Origin: Nocardioides ungokensis
GTDB taxonomy: Bacteria > Actinomycetota > Actinomycetes > Propionibacteriales > Nocardioidaceae
DNA: 64,000 nucleotides
Direction of reading: 5' to 3'
Assembly (NCBI RefSeq): GCF_013466985.1
Contig: NZ_CP059164.1
Location: forward strand, 3,977,001-4,041,000
Shown here: piece by piece, positions 53,972 through 63,134 of the stretch
Layout: each line of letters starts with the position of its first letter
Position numbering within the stretch: the stretch's first letter is position 1
Notes under the pieces: model-generated
The model's input: the letters and a program-made list of their open reading frames with translations, nothing else
Told to the model about the DNA's origin: nothing
Database searches by the model: none
Translations under genes and position numbers: made by a program

Positions 53972-56502
53972 GGCGCCCCCACCGGGATGGTGGCGGCGAG
54001 CACGACCGGCTCGCCGGCGACCTCCGGTCGGATCTGGCCGCGCTCGGTGCCGAAGGAGATGTTGGGGTCGGGGGTGTCCGGGGCGTTCACGAACGACACG
54101 AACCGGGCCAGCTTGTCGGGGTCCTCCACGGTCGCCTTCCACTCGTCGAAGTACGACCCGACGTGGCGGGTCATGGCCTCCTCGAGCTCCGCGCTGAGCC
54201 CGAGGGAGTCGTCCACCACCACCGCCCGGACCCGGTCCAGGCCCCCGTCTAGGGAGTCGATCCAGGCGGCGGTGCGCTGCAGCCGGTCGGCCGTGCGGAC
54301 GTAGTACATGAGGAAGCGGTCGAGGTAGCGCACCAGCGTGTCGGTGTCGAGGTCGCCCGCCAGCAGCCGCGCGTGGGCGGGGTTGGCCCCGCCGTTGCCG
54401 CCGACGTAGAGGTTCCAGCCCTTCTCGGTGGCGATCACGCCGAAGTCCTTCGCCCGTGCCTCGGCGCACTCGCGCGCGCAGCCGGAGACCCCGCCCTTGA
54501 GCTTGTGCGGCGAGCGCAGCCCGCGGTAGCGCAGCTCGAGCTGGATGGCCAGGCTCGTGGAGTCCTGGACGCCGTAGCGGCACCAGGTCGAGCCCACGCA
54601 CGACTTCACGGTGCGCAGCGACTTGCCGTAGGCGTGGCCGGACTCGAAGCCCGCGTCGACGAGCCGTCGCCAGATCGCCGGCAGCTCCTCCATCCGGGCC
54701 CCGAAGAGGTCGATCCGCTGCCCGCCGGTGATCTTGGTGTAGAGCCCGAAGTCGCGGGCCACCTCGCCGATGACGATCAGCTTCTCCGGGGTGATCTCGC
54801 CGCCGGGGATCCGCGGCACGACCGAGTAGGTGCCGTTGCGCTGGATGTTGGCGAGGTAGGCGTCGTTGGTGTCCTGCAGCGGCGCGGTCTCCTCCGCCAG
54901 CACGTGGCCGTTGAACTGGCTGGCCAGGATGCTGGCGATCGCGGGCTTGCACACGTCGCACCCGCGCCCCCGGCCGTGCGCCTCGACCAGGTCGTCGAAG
55001 CGCCGGTAGCCGTGCACGGCCACGAGGTCGAAGAGCTCCTGGCGGGTCAGCGCGAAGTGCTCGCACAGGCCCTTGTCGACGACCTTGCCCTGCCGGGCGA
55101 ACCAGTCCTCGATGAGCGTCTTGACCATCGGCTTGCAGGACCCGCAGGTGCTGCCGGCCCGGGTCGTGCCCTCCGCCTCGGCCGCCGCGAGGATCTGGCC
55201 CTTGGTGACGTCGTTGCAGGAGCAGACCTGCGCCTCGTCGGGCATCGCCGTCGGGCCGGTGGCCGCTCCGCCGCGGGCCGCCGGGAGGATCAGCTCCTCG
55301 GGGTTGGCGGGCAGCGCGATGCCGCTGGCCACCATCGGCCGCAGCACGCCGTACGCCGAGGCGTCGCCGACCAGGATCCCGCCGAGCAGCCGGGACCCGT
55401 CCTCGGTCACCACGAGCTTCTTGTAGACCCCGCCGACGGCGTCCGCGAAGACCAGCTCCAGCGCGCCGTCGGTCGAGGCGAAGGCGTCGCCGAACGACGC
55501 GACGTCCACCCCGAGGAGCTTGAGCTTGGTTGACATGTCGGCGCCGGTGAAGGTGCCCGGCCCGTCGAGCAGCGCGTCGACCACGACCTCGGCCATGGCG
55601 TAGCCGGGGGCGACCAGGCCGTACATCCGGCCCCCCGGTGCCGCGCACTCGCCGATCGCGAAGACCCGATCGTCGGAGGTCCGGCACTGCTCGTCGACCA
55701 GGACGCCACCACGCTCAGCGACCTCGAGCCCGGACTCGCGGGCCAGCTGGTCGCGCGGCCGGATCCCGGCCGAGAACACCACCAGGTCGGTCCCGATCTC
55801 GCCGTCGGCCGTCTGCAGGGCCTCGACCCGGCCGTCTCCGGTGATCGCCCTCGTCGCGGCCCCGGCGTGCACCGTGACCCCGAGCTTCTCGATGTGCCGC
55901 ACCAGGGCGCTGCCCGCGCCGTCGTCGAGCTGGACCGGCATCAGCCGCGGCGCCATCTCGACCACGTGGGTCTCCAGGCCGAGCTGGACCAGCGCGTTGG
56001 CCGCCTCCAGCCCCAGCAGGCCGCCCCCGATCACGACCCCCCGTGTGGCCGTGATCGAGGCGTCCCGGATCGCTTCGAGGTCCTCGATGGTGCGGTAGAC
56101 GAAGCAGCCGTCGAGGTCGCGGCCCTCGACGGGCGGCACGAACGGCGCGGCCCCGGTGGCCAGCACCAGCGCGTCGTAGGCCAGCACCTCGCCGTCCGAC
56201 AGCGCCACGGTCCGGGTGTCCCGGTCCAGCCCAGTCACGGTGGTGCCGAGGACGAGCCGCACCCGCGGGTCGTCGTACCTGCCCTCGCGGAGCAGCGAGA
56301 GCTCGTCGGCGGACTCGACCGAGAAGAAGGACGTGAGCGAGACCCGGTCGTAGGCCGGCCGCGGCTCCTCCCCCACGATCACCAGGTCGTAGGTCTCGGT
56401 GAGTCCGCGCTCGATCGCGGCCTGCACGAAGCGGTGGCCCACCATGCCGTGACCGGCCACGACCAGCGTCTTGCGGCGCCGGTTGCTGGAGAGGTGCGTC
56501 AT
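53968..56502 (-). CDS. nirB: NAD(P)H-dependent assimilatory nitrite reductase large subunit
   Basis: An 844-residue enzyme reducing nitrite to ammonium. FAD/NAD domain: VVAGHGMVGHRFVQAAIERG, LVLATGAAPFVPP, GVVIGGGLLGLEAANALVQL. A BFD-like [2Fe-2S] region follows (EAQVCSCNDVTKGQILAA, TCGSCKPMVKTL), then the sirohaem/[4Fe-4S] domain with KSCVGSTWCRYGVQDS and GVSGCARECAEARAKDFG (four cluster Cys). GAAGGGA precedes the ATG. It leads the nirB-nirD-regulator-chelatase operon, all by 4-bp overlaps. Confidence 0.95.
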   Translation of the reverse strand: MTHLSSNRRRKTLVVAGHGMVGHRFVQAAIERGLTETYDLVIVGEEPRPAYDRVSLTSFFSVESADELSLLREGRYDDPRVRLVLGTTVTGLDRDTRTVALSDGEVLAYDALVLATGAAPFVPPVEGRDLDGCFVYRTIEDLEAIRDASITATRGVVIGGGLLGLEAANALVQLGLETHVVEMAPRLMPVQLDDGAGSALVRHIEKLGVTVHAGAATRAITGDGRVEALQTADGEIGTDLVVFSAGIRPRDQLARESGLEVAERGGVLVDEQCRTSDDRVFAIGECAAPGGRMYGLVAPGYAMAEVVVDALLDGPGTFTGADMSTKLKLLGVDVASFGDAFASTDGALELVFADAVGGVYKKLVVTEDGSRLLGGILVGDASAYGVLRPMVASGIALPANPEELILPAARGGAATGPTAMPDEAQVCSCNDVTKGQILAAAEAEGTTRAGSTCGSCKPMVKTLIEDWFARQGKVVDKGLCEHFALTRQELFDLVAVHGYRRFDDLVEAHGRGRGCDVCKPAIASILASQFNGHVLAEETAPLQDTNDAYLANIQRNGTYSVVPRIPGGEITPEKLIVIGEVARDFGLYTKITGGQRIDLFGARMEELPAIWRRLVDAGFESGHAYGKSLRTVKSCVGSTWCRYGVQDSTSLAIQLELRYRGLRSPHKLKGGVSGCARECAEARAKDFGVIATEKGWNLYVGGNGGANPAHARLLAGDLDTDTLVRYLDRFLMYYVRTADRLQRTAAWIDSLDGGLDRVRAVVVDDSLGLSAELEEAMTRHVGSYFDEWKATVEDPDKLARFVSFVNAPDTPDPNISFGTERGQIRPEVAGEPVVLAATIPVGAP

Positions 56503-56564
56503 CGGGTGTGTCCCTTCTGGTTCGTCGAACGTAGGCCGACTGTGTTGAGGTCCTGTTTCGGCGT

Positions 56565-56581
56565 GTAACAGCCGTGAAAAC
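56565..56581. promoter_or_regulatory. Candidate GlnR box upstream of nirB
   Basis: GTAAC-N6-GAAAAC fits the GlnR half-site pattern gTnAC-N6-GaAAc, 62 bp upstream of nirB, and GTTAC-N5-GAAAC on the other strand overlaps it. GlnR control of nirB is known in Streptomyces; the assignment here is an inference. Confidence 0.45.
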
Positions 56582-56598
56582 GCTTCTGGTCGGGCTCG

Positions 56599-58037
56599 TC
56601 AGGCGGGTGCCGTCGCCGGCTCGAGCAGGCGGCGTACGACGGGCGCGCAGCCGCCGCAGCCGGTGGTGGCCCGGGTGGTGCTCCGGACCTCCTCGAGGCC
56701 GGCGCAGGCCCGCACCCGCCCGGCGGTGACCCCGGCGCAGGCACACACCTCGACGTCGTCGTCGAGCCGGGCCGGGGACGCGTCCTCGGTGGTGCCGGAG
56801 GTCTCGGGGGCGAGGAGCTCGCCGGGCTCGTGCGGACCGAGGACGGTGCGCCGGTCGTAGTGCTGGGTGATCAGGCCGACCCGCGACAGGTCCCCGACGA
56901 GCGCGGCGGCGACGATGACGCCGTCGCGGACCACGAGCCGGCGGTGACTGCCGGCCAGCGGGTTGGTCATCTCGACGACCTCGCCGTCGGTGCGCTCGGG
57001 GTCGCCGAGCACGGCCACGTCCAGCCCGGTGGCGCGCAGCCGCGCGACGGTGCGGGACTCGGCGTACTCCTCGGTCCCGCCGGCCAGCAGCCCGGCCAGC
57101 GCCGAGGCCTGCTCCCAGGCCGGGGGCACGAACCCGGTGGTCACGCCGCGACGCTCCGCGCAGTCGCCGATCGCGTGGACCCGGTCGTCGGTGACGGAGG
57201 CCAGCCGGCCGTCGACCACGACCCCGCGCCGCACCAGGAGGCCGGCTCGGCGTGCCAGGGCCGTGGACGGGCGGCCGCCGCGGCGAGGACGACCAGGTCG
57301 GTCGCGAGGGTGAAGCCGTTGTCGAGGCTGAGACCGGTGGTCGGCCCCTCGCCGCTCAGGCGTACGGCGCGGGTGCCCGTGTAGACCTCGGTGCCGAGGC
57401 GGCGCAGGTCGCGGGCGAGGATCCGGCCGCCGGGGGTGCCGAGCTGGCGGGAGAGCAGGTGCTCGGTGCCCTCCACCACCTCGGTCACGACCCCGCGGAC
57501 GGTGAGCGCCCGGGCGACCTGGAGGCCGAGCAGACCGCCGCCCACGACCACCGCGCGGGTCCGCCCCGGCGCTCGGGAGGACACCGCCGCCTCGAGCCGG
57601 TCGCAGTCGGCCAGGCTGCGGAAGGCGTTCACCGCCGGGTGCAGCCGGCCGTCCATCCGCACCAGCCCGCGGATCGGTGGGAGGGTGGGGATGCTGCCGG
57701 TGGCCAGCACCAGCCGGTCGTAGGCCAGCTGCTCGTGGCCCGGCCGATCGCCGACGGCCAGCATCACCTCGCGACGGCCCCGGTCGAGGTCGAGGACCCG
57801 GCAGCCGAGCCGGACCGTGAGCCTCTCGGGGTCGTGGGCCAGGGGGTCCGCCAGGGCGATCGCGTCCCGCGGGTGGGTGCCCTCCAGCACCGCGCTGAGC
57901 AGGATCCGGTTGTACGCCGGGGTGTCCTCGTCGCCGAGGACGGTGACGTGGCCGTCGTACCCCCGGGCGAGGAGCTCCTCGACCAGCCGGGTGGCGGCCA
58001 TCCCGTTGCCGACGACCACCAGCCGCTCGCGGGTCAT
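56599..58037 (-). pseudogene. Nitrate reductase flavoprotein (NasB/NirB-like electron-transfer subunit), one-base loss
   Basis: About 479 residues when a base missing near 57260 is restored. FAD/NAD(P)-binding parts: RLVVVGNGMAATRLVEELLA, NRILLSAVLEGTHPRDAIAL, YDRLVLATGSIPTLPPIRG and RAVVVGGGLLGLQVARALTV; after the break, VTDDRVHAIGDCAERRGVTT. The C-terminus has a BFD-like [2Fe-2S] motif (VCACAGVTAGRVRAC, TTGCGGCAPVVRR). It should pass electrons from NAD(P)H to the overlapping nitrate reductase. Confidence 0.83.
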
Positions 58038-60123
58038 GACGCCTCCACGGCGGCCGCGCACACCTTGAACTCCGGCATCCGGCTGGACGGGTCGAGGGCG
58101 TCGTTGGTGAGCCGGTTGGCGCCGACCCAGTGGAAGGGCACGAAGACGGTGTCCGGGCGGATGGTGGTGACCACCCGGGCGGGGGCGGTCATCGAGCCGC
58201 GGCGGGTGGTGATGCGGGTCGGGGCGCCGTCGGTGACCCCGAGCCGTCCGGCGAGGCTGGGGTGCAGCTCGACGAACGCACCGTCGTCGGGGAGGGCGCG
58301 CACCCGGCGGGTCTGGGCGCCGGACTGGTACTGCCCCAGCACCCGGCCGGTGGTCAGGTGGACGGGGTAGTCGGCGCAGGCCTGCTCGGCGGCGCCCCGG
58401 TGCTCGACGGTGTGGAACCGTGCGCGCCCGTCGGGGGTCGCGAAGCAGTCGAGGAACATCCGGGCGTGCCGGGGTGGTCCGGTGCCGGGCAAGGCCAGAA
58501 CACGCCCCGCTCCGCACGGATCCGCTCGTAGGTGATGCCGGCGTAGTCGGCCCGCCCACCGGCCGACGCGCGGCCGAGCTCGCTGAAGACCTGCTCGGGT
58601 CGGTGTCGAACGGGACCGGCGAGCCGAGGCGCTCGGCCAGGCCGTGCAGGACGTCGAGGTCGCTGCGGACGCCGGCCGGCGGGGAGCTCGCCCGCTGCCG
58701 CAGGATCACGCGACCCTCCAGGTTGGTCATCGTGCCGGTCTCCTCGGCCCACTGGGTGACCGGCAGAACGACGTCGGCGAGGGCCGCGGTCTCCGAGAGC
58801 ACGATGTCGGCGACGACCAGCAGGTCGGTCGAGCGACTCCAGCCGCCGTCGGACGTGGGTGGCGTTCGGCGCCGAGACGACGACGTTGCTGCCGAAGACC
58901 AGCAGCGCGCGCGGGCCGGTGTCGGTGCCGAGCGCCTCGAGGAGCTCGTACGCCGAGCGGCCCTTGCCCGGCAGGGACTCCGTCGGCACGCCCCACACCC
59001 CGGCGACGTGCTCGCGCGCGACGGGGTCGTCGATCATCCGGTAGCCGGGCAGCTGGTCGGCCTTCTGCCCGTGCTCGCGGCCGCCCTGCCCGTTGCCCTG
59101 GCCGGTGAGGCAGCCGTAGCCGCCGTACGCCCGCCCGCACTGGCCGAGCGCGAGGGCCACGTTGATCCAGGCCAGGACCGTGTCGGTGCCCTGGCTGTGC
59201 TGCTCGGCCCCGCGGGCGGTCAGGACCATCGCCCGCGGCGCGCCCGCGAGCACCCGCACCAGCTCGCGCAACTCGTCGACGGCCACCCCCGTGACGCGCT
59301 CGACCCGCTCGGGCCACCACCCGGCCACGGAGCGTCGTACGCCGTCGAAGCCGGTGGTGCGGGCTGCGACGAACTCCTCGTCGACGTGGCCGCCCGCGAC
59401 CAGCAGGTGCAGCACGCCCAGCGCGAGGGCGAGGTCGGTGCCGGGGACCGGCTGGAGCAGCAGGTCCGCGCGGTCGGCGGTCGGGGTGCGACGCGGGTCG
59501 ACCACCACGACCGTGCCGCCGCGCTCGCGGAGCGCGTCGAGGTGGCGAGCCGCCGGCGGCATCGTCTCGGCGAGGTTGGAGCCCACCAGGACGACCACGT
59601 CGGTCTGCTCGAGGTCGGCCAGCGGGAACGGCAGCCCCCGGTCGACCCCGAACGCCCGCGTGCCGGCGGTCGCCGCGGAGGACATGCACCAGCGGCCGTT
59701 GTAGTCGATCTGGCTGGTGCCCAGCGCGACCCGGGCGAACTTGCCGAGCTGGTAGGCCTTCTCGTTGGTCAGCCCGCCGCCGCCGAAGACCGCCACCGAG
59801 TCGGGTCCCCGCTCGGCCCGCAGGGCGGTGAGCCGGTCCGCGACCAGGTCGAGCGCCTCGTCCCACGACGCGGGCCGCAGCTCGCCGGTGGCCCGGTCGC
59901 GCAGCAGCGGGGTCGTGAGGCGCTCGCGGTGCCCGACCAGGCCGGCGGCGTTCCAGCCCTTGCGGCACAGCGCGCCCTGGTTGACCGGGAACTCCTCCCA
60001 GGCCTGCACCTGCGGGACCCCCGGGGCGGACTGCGTTGGTTGAGGAGGGCCCCCCGGGGCCCGTCTCGAAACCAGCCGCATGCCGCACTGCAGCGAGCAG
60101 TAGGGGCAGTGGGTCTCGGTCAT
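58034..60123 (-). pseudogene. narB: Assimilatory nitrate reductase catalytic subunit, frame broken three times
   Basis: About 696 residues when three indels (gain near 58835, losses near 58600 and 58485) are corrected. A [4Fe-4S] motif starts the protein: THCPYCSLQCGM...GALCRKGWNAAG, then VAVFGGGGLTNEKAYQLGKF, NGRWCMSSAATAGTRAFGVD (Mo-ligand region) and LTGQGNGQGGREHGQKADQL. The C-terminal Mo-bis-MGD lid is HLTTGRVLGQYQSGAQTRRV. A palindromic repeat is inserted in frame between the third and fourth cluster Cys. The start is one base past narK's stop. Confidence 0.88.
60036..60074. repeat. Palindromic (REP-like) element inside narB
   Basis: TGGTTGAGGAGGGCCCC facing TGGTTTCGAGACGGGCCCC, a GC-rich hairpin element that on the coding strand reads as 15 extra residues (LVSRRAPGGPPQPTQ). 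The arms look like a repeat family I associate with actinobacterial genomes; no second full copy was found in the window. Confidence 0.7.
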
Positions 60124-60124
60124 C

Positions 60125-61558
60125 TCAGATCCGGGCCTCGGCGAGTCCGGCGACGCGGGCCACCGACGCCCTGCGGACGTAGACCGCCCAGGTGACGGCC
60201 AGGCAGAGCACGTAGAAGAGCGTGAAGGCGACCAGCGAGGTCCGGACCGCCTGGACCGGGTCGTCGATCCACGGGGCACCGAACGCGAGCGGGATCAGGA
60301 ACCCGCCGACCGCGCCGACCGCGGAGGCGATGCCGATGACCCCCGAGGCCTGCCGGGTGTCGTGCTTCCAGATCACCGGGATCATCCGGAACGTCGAGCC
60401 GTTTCCGATCCCGGTCGCCGCGAAGACGAACAGGAAGGCCACCAGGAACCACGGGAACATCCCGGTGTTGTGGGTGGCGATCGTCGGGTCCTGGGTGGGG
60501 TTCGGGGTGAGCTGCGCGAGCGTGGCGAGCACGCCGAGGGTGCCGAGGATCATCGCGCCGAAGGTGACCAGGGTGACCCGGGCGCCGCCGTACCTGTCGG
60601 CGAGCCAGCCGCCGAGGGGCCGCGTGACCGAGCCGACCAGGGCGCCGAGGAAGGCGTAGTAGGCGAAGTTGATGCCGGTGCCGGCGGGCAGCGGGGTGGG
60701 CACGTAGAACTCGAGCTTGATCAGCAGCGGCAGCGCGGCGGAGTAGCCGATGAACGAGCCGAAGGTGCCGATGTAGAGCAGCGCCATCACCCAGGTGTGC
60801 CGGTGCTTCACGACCGCTGCCACGTCACGGGCGTTGGAGCGGGCCGAGGACAGGTTGTCCATGAGGAAGAACGCCATGACGGCGGCCACGACGGCGAGCC
60901 CGGCGTACAGGTAGCCCGCCCGCTCCAGGTGGATCCCGCCGGTGCTCGCGGTGACCAGCCCGAAGAGGCCCGCGCCGCCGACCACGATCGGCAGGCCGAG
61001 CTGGAGCACGGCGACGCCGATGTTGCCGCCGGCCGCGTTGAGCCCGAGCGCCAGCCCCTTGCGCTTGGCGGGGAAGAAGAAGTTGATGTTGGCCATCGAG
61101 GAGGCGAAGTTGCCGCCGCCCACGCCGGCGGTGGCGGAGATCAGCACGAACGCCCAGTACGGCGTGCTCGGGTGCTGCACGGCGACCGCGAAGAGCAGCG
61201 TGGGCACGAGCAGCAGCAGCGCGCTCACGACCGTCCAGTTCCGGCCGCCGAACCGCGGGACCGCGAAGGTGTAGGGCAGCCGGAGCAGGGAGCCGACGAG
61301 GTTCGGGACCGCCACGAGGAGGAACAGCTGGGAGACGGAGAAGTCGAACCCCATCTTGGCCAGCATCGCGGCACTGACGCTCCAGAAGAGCCAGACCGAG
61401 AAGCCGAGGTGTTCGGCGAGGATCGACCAGGTCAGGTTGCGGCGGGCGACCTGCCTGCCTCCCGCCTCCCAGAACTCGGGGTCCTCGGGCCGCCAGTCGT
61501 CGATCCAGCGGCCGGTGCGGTGCCCGGCGGTGGCGGCCGGGGAGTCGGTCACGGACAT
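60125..61558 (-). CDS. narK: Nitrate/nitrite MFS transporter
   Basis: A 477-residue protein with 12 predicted helices. Nitrate signature motifs of the NNP family are VGGGNFASSMANINFFFP near residue 150 and GIGNGSTFRMIPVIW near 383. It imports nitrate and perhaps exports nitrite. The gene leads narK-narB-flavoprotein; narB begins one base after its stop. Its own promoter region (61559-61731) holds a short tandem repeat. Confidence 0.93.
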   Translation of the reverse strand: MSVTDSPAATAGHRTGRWIDDWRPEDPEFWEAGGRQVARRNLTWSILAEHLGFSVWLFWSVSAAMLAKMGFDFSVSQLFLLVAVPNLVGSLLRLPYTFAVPRFGGRNWTVVSALLLLVPTLLFAVAVQHPSTPYWAFVLISATAGVGGGNFASSMANINFFFPAKRKGLALGLNAAGGNIGVAVLQLGLPIVVGGAGLFGLVTASTGGIHLERAGYLYAGLAVVAAVMAFFLMDNLSSARSNARDVAAVVKHRHTWVMALLYIGTFGSFIGYSAALPLLIKLEFYVPTPLPAGTGINFAYYAFLGALVGSVTRPLGGWLADRYGGARVTLVTFGAMILGTLGVLATLAQLTPNPTQDPTIATHNTGMFPWFLVAFLFVFAATGIGNGSTFRMIPVIWKHDTRQASGVIGIASAVGAVGGFLIPLAFGAPWIDDPVQAVRTSLVAFTLFYVLCLAVTWAVYVRRASVARVAGLAEARI

Positions 61559-61652
61559 GAGTGCTCCTGTGGGGTGTGGTCTGCGTCGGGACCACTCTCG
61601 GGAGCCGAGGTTTCGCCACCGCCGTCACGCGGTCTCGCCGACGTCAGCTTGT

Positions 61653-61685
61653 CCTCACGGCCTCACGGACCTCACGTCCTCACGG
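61653..61685. repeat. Short tandem repeat between narK and ispD
   Basis: Four copies of CCTCACGG/T with 8-9 bp period (61653, 61661, 61670, 61678) in the divergent promoter region. Could be a regulator array or chance; no protein is known to bind it. Confidence 0.45.
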
Positions 61686-61731
61686 CTCACCGGCCGGCCT
61701 CGGCGACCGCCCGGCTGCATACACTCCCGGC

Positions 61732-62405
61732 ATGCCCGCCGCCGTCGTGATCCTCGCCGCCGGCTCCGGGAGCCGGGTGGGGGCCGAGGTCAACAAGGTC
61801 CTGCTGCCCCTGGGGGACGCCCCCGTGGTGGCGTGGTCGGTGCGAACGGCGCTGGCCGTGGCCGACGTGCGCCGGGTGGTGCTGGTGGTGCGGCCGGGTG
61901 AGGAGGAGGCGTTGGCGGAAGCGGTCGCCCCCGAGCTCGGCGACCGGGAGGTCCTGGTCGTCGCCGGCGGGGCCAGCCGGCACGCCTCGGAGTGGAACGC
62001 GCTGCGCGTGCTCGCTCCGGACATCGAGGCGGGCGATGTGGACGTGGTGGCCGTCCACGACGGGGCCCGGCCGCTGGCGGCGGTCGCACTGTTCGAGGAG
62101 ACGATCGCCGCCGCCCGCGAGCACGGCGGGGCGATCCCCGTCGTCGCGCTGGGCTCGCTGCTGACGACCGACGCCCGGCGGTGCCCGGCGCGATGGCCGG
62201 CGTGCAGACCCCGCAGGCCTTCCGGGCCGCCGACCTGCTCGCGGCCTACCGGCGCGCCGAGGCAGACGCCTTCGAGGGGACCGACACCGCGTCCTGCCTC
62301 GAGCGGTACGCCCACCTGCCCGTCGCCGCCGTGCCGAGCACCCCGCTGAACCTGAAGATCACCTTCCCCGAGGACGTCGAGCTCGCGGCCCGGCTCACCG
62401 ACTGA
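61732..62405 (+). pseudogene. ispD: 2-C-methyl-D-erythritol 4-phosphate cytidylyltransferase, one-base loss
   Basis: About 224 residues after restoring a base missing near 62178. CTP loop VVILAAGSGSRVGAEVNKVL, DVVAVHDGARPLAAVALFEE near residue 105, then AGVQTPQAFRAADLLAAYRR and FEGTDTASCLERY. It makes CDP-methylerythritol in the MEP pathway. TACACT lies 6-7 nt before the ATG (leaderless). The gene is essential in this pathway, so the frameshift is probably an error. Confidence 0.9.
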
Positions 62406-62419
62406 GCGGCAACCTCTGG

Positions 62420-62483
62420 GGTAGTCCGTGACGTTTCTGCTGTGGAGAACGCCGTTTCCACAACCGAAGCGTCACGGACTACC
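62420..62483. terminator. Very long hairpin between ispD and the IspD-like gene
   Basis: Perfect outer 14-bp arms (GGTAGTCCGTGACG at 62420-62433, complement at 62470-62483) extend to 27-bp arms with three mismatches (inner TGTGGA/TCCACA) and a 10-nt loop. It covers the stop codon of the minus-strand gene. Confidence 0.8.
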
Positions 62484-63054
62484 GCGCGGTCAGCGCCTCC
62501 AGCAGCCGTACGTCGTCCTCCGAGGCGACCCGGCGGCCCGAGGGAGGGGCCGCGACCAGCTCGACCGGGAACAGCTCACGCAGCGCCGCCACCAGGGCGG
62601 CGAAGTCCAGCGTGGGCAGCCGGTCCAGGGCGGCCACGACCGAGGGCGGCAGCACGATCGGGGAGGCGACCGAGACCAGCGCGGTCCGGTCGATGGTCTC
62701 CCCCACCCGGTCGCCGGACACTGACTTCACCGTGTCGGTGACCGGGCGCACGCCGACCACGACGACGTCGCGCTCCACCGCGTCGGCCACGCAGGCGGCG
62801 ATGAACGACGCCGGCACCATCGGGCACAGGGAGTCGTGCAGGACGAAGGGCTCGCCCGACTCGACCAGGCCGGGCCACTCGGTGCCGAGGTCGGCCGGCG
62901 TCACGCCCGCATCGCCCAGCGCCCAGGCGGCGCAGGTCACCAGGGCCTCGCCGTGGATGAGCGCGAACGGGAGGGAGCCGCGCCCCTGCTCCACCACCGA
63001 CCCGAGCGCGGGGATCGGATCCAGGTCCGGAACGTCATACGAATCGTGCGTCAT
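62479..63054 (-). CDS. IspD-like protein lacking the nucleotide-binding loop
   Basis: A 191-residue protein resembling the second half of IspD: FVLHDSLCPMVPASFIAACV in the place of the HDxARP motif, VVVGVRPVTDTVKSVSG, and SEDDVRLLEALTAR at the end. The N-terminal AAGxGxR loop and its catalytic Arg/Lys are missing, so it is unlikely to be active. It lies between carD and ispD and may be a regulatory or degenerate paralogue. Its start, ATG 63054, is inside the repeat at 63032-63075. Confidence 0.65.
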   Translation of the reverse strand: MTHDSYDVPDLDPIPALGSVVEQGRGSLPFALIHGEALVTCAAWALGDAGVTPADLGTEWPGLVESGEPFVLHDSLCPMVPASFIAACVADAVERDVVVVGVRPVTDTVKSVSGDRVGETIDRTALVSVASPIVLPPSVVAALDRLPTLDFAALVAALRELFPVELVAAPPSGRRVASEDDVRLLEALTAR

Positions 63055-63075
63055 AGGGCACACAACGTATGACGT
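63032..63075. repeat. Inverted repeat ACGTCATACG around the IspD-like start
   Basis: ACGTCATACG (63032-63041) and its complement (63066-63075) flank the gene's first codons. The same motif builds the arms of the otsA hairpin at 23282-23325. Confidence 0.6.
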
Positions 63076-63090
63076 CCACCCCACAAATGC

Positions 63091-63125
63091 GACGAGTCCC
63101 CGGGTGGTTCACCCGGGGACTCGTC
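63091..63125 (-). terminator. carD terminator
   Basis: A perfect 15-bp stem (GACGAGTCCCCGGGT) with a 5-nt loop, 10 bases past the carD stop. Confidence 0.88.
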
Positions 63126-63134
63126 GGTGAGGCT

